Assembly: GCA_964035575.1 (NCBI GenBank)
Contig: OZ037915.1
Location: 248,001 to 312,000, forward strand
Source of the DNA: Rhynchopus sp. YZ270_cl-10
Lineage: Eukaryota; Euglenozoa; Diplonemea; Diplonemida; Diplonemidae
Direction of reading: 5' to 3'
Length of the DNA: 64,000 nucleotides
The translations under genes were made by a program, and so were the position numbers. The notes beneath the pieces were generated by a model that was not told the DNA's origin, did no database searches, and was given only the letters and a program-made list of their open reading frames with translations. Below are positions 61,415 through 64,000 of the stretch, piece after piece (position 1 is the first letter of the stretch; each line of letters starts with the position of its first letter).

Positions 61415-64000
61415 TCAAATCCAAATATGCCTGCCACGCTTAGCAGCACGCAAGCTTCCGTGCGTGCTGCCAAGAGACCTGGGCGAGTTTGAGTTTGTGC
61501 TGATGTTCAGTCTGCTGGAGTCATACTCATCGTCCCTACTGGTTGCACTGCTGTGGTCCACTATAGTCGCACAGAGGGGCACTGCGAGAGCGCTGTTCTT
61601 CTTCGTCATGCGTCGAGCGAGTTCGTTTTGCGGCACTTCAAAATCTGTGTGCAACTTTGCAGACGACTGCAGGAACGAGCTCGACTCTTGCGTCCCCTGT
61701 GGCATCCCCACCACGCTGTGGTCTGTGGATGACCTTTGTGACTGCGATCTCTGAGACCGCATCGACTGCGAAAATTGGAACAATTCTTCTTCCTCTCCAG
61801 TCGGGTGCTGTTTGTTGAGATACGCCTCGCGTGCAAGGTCACGAGCCCCGCTACGACGTGCGATGCAGACGTCCATCGCGTACAGCACAAAGTCCCAAAC
61901 GCATTTCAGCATAATAAGCACTGCCGCCGTCATCAGCGCGACCATGCACACAACGTACAGCGATGCATCCTTCGGCATCTCCGCGCTAATAGCAATCGAC
62001 ATCCCAATGACGGCAAGCGCCATAGAAAAGCTCATCGCAATCGCGACGAAGTTGTCCATAGGCGCAATGAACGGTCGTTTCATGGCAGTGGCAAGGAAGA
62101 AGACAGTGAGCATGGCGGCAATCGAGTAGTTGCGTGTGTCGCAAGCTGTCTTGGTGGTGGGCTTCCAGCCAGAGAGGAGTGACAGAACGAGAATGCACAG
62201 CAGCTCAGCAACAACGTACCACAGACACCCAGGGCGCAGGCTCTCGAAGCAGATCCCGTAGCGTTCGGAGAAGTAGCTGTCGCGTGAGACCCAAATGTCG
62301 CGGCCAAAAGCAAACTTGTACAGCAGGCTGTTGGCACGTGGGCCCTTCTCGTCTGTGCCAGGGTTCCCGTAGATGGCAGGGTCGGGGAAGAGCTCTGCGT
62401 TGAGGGTCACTTTGCGCAGCACAAAAAAGTAGAGTGCAGCAGGCGAGGCCAGGCACGCTGCCAGCACCACTGCTGCAAACACAACCACACCCCCCGAGTG
62501 GCGTGACGCGTCAAACACAACCTGCGTTGAGACAAGGCTTGTCCCCTGCAGCAGGAACAGGTACGGCACGTACAGCACACCAGGGAAGCGTGCCAGGCCA
62601 AGTGAACGTTCTGTTTTGTAGCCAAGTGTCATCTGTGTCGCACCCGACACAGCCAAGGCAATCATCCCAATGCAGAAAATGAGGAGAGGGTTCATCACCA
62701 TTGCTGCAACCTTGTACTTCCCACGCGAGGCACCGATCGGAAACACAAGTGGGTGGAACTCCCAGTCAAGCTTCTCGTCCCCGACATCCACATCGTCCAT
62801 TTCGCACCCAAAGCTGTTCAACACAGCCAGCTTTCCTGCGTTTCCGGCAGCACCACCTGCCACAGCTGCGCTACTTGCGACAGTTGTCGTCGTCTGCACG
62901 CTCTCTTTGGACTCTGCCTTGAGCCCGCTTGTGGCTGTGTCACGGTAACGTGGTGCTGGTGTCTCGACAGGTGCTGGTGTCTCTTCAGTCTGCAGCAGTG
63001 GCTCAGGTGTGGGCACATCTGTGGGCGACGCTGTCGGCATGCCTGTGGGCAGTGGTGCACTCGTTTCGGGAAACGGCGTGAGAGGCGCTCCTGTTGGGGC
63101 TCCCGTCGGTGGTGCCTCTGTGAGGGGCGCAGTCGTCGTGGGTGGGTTGGTTGGAGGGATCGTAGCCGGTGCAACTGTGAGAGGTGCAGTTGTTGTCGGA
63201 GGCTGCGTGGGAGGGATGGTGGCTGTTGTGGCCGTCAGTGGCGCCGTCGTGGCTGGTGCGTCGGAAGGCGCAATGGTTGCCGGTGCAACTGTTGTCGGTG
63301 GGTTGGTATCAGGTGCGCCAGTCGGAACAATCGTTGCGGGTGCAACTGTGGCAGGGGGGTTGGTTGCAGGTGGATCAGTTGCAGGCGGGTCAGTTGCTGG
63401 TGGATCAGTTGCCGGTGGGTCTGTTGCTGGTGGATCAGTTGCTGGCGGATCAGTTGCTGGTGGATCAGTTGCAGGTGGGTCAGTTGCAGGCGGGTCAGTT
63501 GCGGGTGGATCAGTTGCCGGTGGGTCTGTTGCTGGTGGATCAGTTGCTGGTGGGTCAGTTGCTGGTGGATCAGTTGCTGGTGGATCTGTGGCGGGGGGAT
63601 CTGTTGCAGGCGGGTCGGTTGCTGGTGGCTCAGTAGGTGCGAGCGTGACGACACCGTCAAAGAATGCGTACTTGACATGCGTGATGCAGTCTATTGTGTC
63701 ACAGTCAGGGCGGAACATGCCCACTAAGAACGCATTCGTTGGGAGGTCGCAGTACCCTGTGTAGCCGTCCACCATGCAGTCCCTCATGTCCATGTAGAAC
63801 ACATCACTGCGTGCCATTGTCACGCCCTGGTACACCGCTTTCACGCAACGTATGTCTGTAATGCAATCGATCGTATCGCACGTTGCCACACCACTCATGA
63901 ATCCACGCAGCACGTAGTTGTCGGGACACTCAATCCATGTGTGCTCGTCCCAGACGGTGTTCACTATCTGGAAGTCGTCGTTCATATTTACTTGCGAAGT
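61415..64000 (-). CDS. WSC-type / seven-helix membrane protein, copy 2 (partial, N-terminus outside window)
   Basis: Open to the right window edge; the visible 861 codons begin within the dermatopontin-like repeats (MNDDFQIVNTVWDEHTWIEC). The WSC domain and signal peptide would lie beyond 64000. The stalk is shorter than in copy 1: about 18 instead of 31 PPATD-type units, and one TAPLTxVPxT block is missing. The seven-helix part and tail are nearly identical to copy 1 (changes such as GTDEKG for GTDDPG, KTERS for NKERS, LVLSLL for LLLSLL), whereas the Cys-repeat region has changed more (YVLRGFMSG for NALRGFKSA). This gradient suggests recent conversion of the 3' half with freer divergence of the ligand-facing part. 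Confidence 0.8.
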   Translation of the reverse strand, partial: TSQVNMNDDFQIVNTVWDEHTWIECPDNYVLRGFMSGVATCDTIDCITDIRCVKAVYQGVTMARSDVFYMDMRDCMVDGYTGYCDLPTNAFLVGMFRPDCDTIDCITHVKYAFFDGVVTLAPTEPPATDPPATDPPATDPPATDPPATDPPATDPPATDPPATDPPATDPPATDPPATDPPATDPPATDPPATDPPATDPPATDPPATDPPATNPPATVAPATIVPTGAPDTNPPTTVAPATIAPSDAPATTAPLTATTATIPPTQPPTTTAPLTVAPATIPPTNPPTTTAPLTEAPPTGAPTGAPLTPFPETSAPLPTGMPTASPTDVPTPEPLLQTEETPAPVETPAPRYRDTATSGLKAESKESVQTTTTVASSAAVAGGAAGNAGKLAVLNSFGCEMDDVDVGDEKLDWEFHPLVFPIGASRGKYKVAAMVMNPLLIFCIGMIALAVSGATQMTLGYKTERSLGLARFPGVLYVPYLFLLQGTSLVSTQVVFDASRHSGGVVVFAAVVLAACLASPAALYFFVLRKVTLNAELFPDPAIYGNPGTDEKGPRANSLLYKFAFGRDIWVSRDSYFSERYGICFESLRPGCLWYVVAELLCILVLSLLSGWKPTTKTACDTRNYSIAAMLTVFFLATAMKRPFIAPMDNFVAIAMSFSMALAVIGMSIAISAEMPKDASLYVVCMVALMTAAVLIMLKCVWDFVLYAMDVCIARRSGARDLAREAYLNKQHPTGEEEELFQFSQSMRSQRSQSQRSSTDHSVVGMPQGTQESSSFLQSSAKLHTDFEVPQNELARRMTKKNSALAVPLCATIVDHSSATSRDDEYDSSRLNISTNSNSPRSLGSTHGSLRAAKRGRHIWI

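Noticed and set aside
1-64000. Retroviral, LTR, LINE or Polinton-type coding sequence
   Set aside because: No reverse transcriptase, integrase, capsid or polymerase motif was recognised in any frame; the mobile elements seen are short DNA-type elements.

Overview
The window looks like nuclear DNA of a single-celled eukaryote. Genes are GC-rich islands in long AT-rich, homopolymer-laden spacers full of dispersed repeats. One gene needs a short GT-AG intron. The proteins carry eukaryotic secreted or surface modules: WSC, bulb-type lectin, CUB-like and long Pro/Thr linkers. No operon, ribosome-binding-site logic or bacterial gene is seen. All twelve clear protein genes lie on the minus strand. 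That one-way layout, with tandem gene copies and few introns, would fit a euglenozoan such as a diplonemid. This placement is a low-confidence guess; no spliced-leader gene or rRNA is present to test it.

Layout. 1-5.7 kb: gene-free spacer with hairpin repeats and a TIR element. 5.7-6.6 kb: inositol-trisphosphate-3-kinase-like gene. 6.7-7.8 kb: TIR element holding a 9-bp satellite. 9.3-11.0 kb: two-exon bulb-lectin membrane protein. 12.7-26.4 kb: four copies of a four-helix membrane protein; the spacers carry a ~616-bp direct repeat, two tandem hAT-like insertions, a 94-bp TA element and a satellite-bearing TIR element. 26.6-40.9 kb: three virtually identical ~4.77-kb units, each with a 1084-aa secreted CUB-like/dikinase gene. 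41.4-42.8 kb: one-helix protein with a basic tail. 42.8-55.1 kb: gene-free spacer with a tRNA-like sequence, a second satellite-bearing TIR element and a 1-kb element with 236-bp inverted repeats. 55.1-64 kb: two paralogous WSC/dermatopontin-like/7-helix genes, the second cut by the window edge, with a frameshifted enzyme fragment between them.

The recognisable proteins are mostly secretory-pathway products likely to meet glycans: a mannose-lectin fold, WSC modules, and a dikinase with the domain order of glucan water dikinase behind a signal peptide. That reading is inference. The most unusual non-coding signal is a dispersed stem-loop family whose stems change in a compensatory way while the apical CCTCTC-type loop is kept. 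Duplicated spacers give natural filled/empty comparisons that show several of these elements were inserted.
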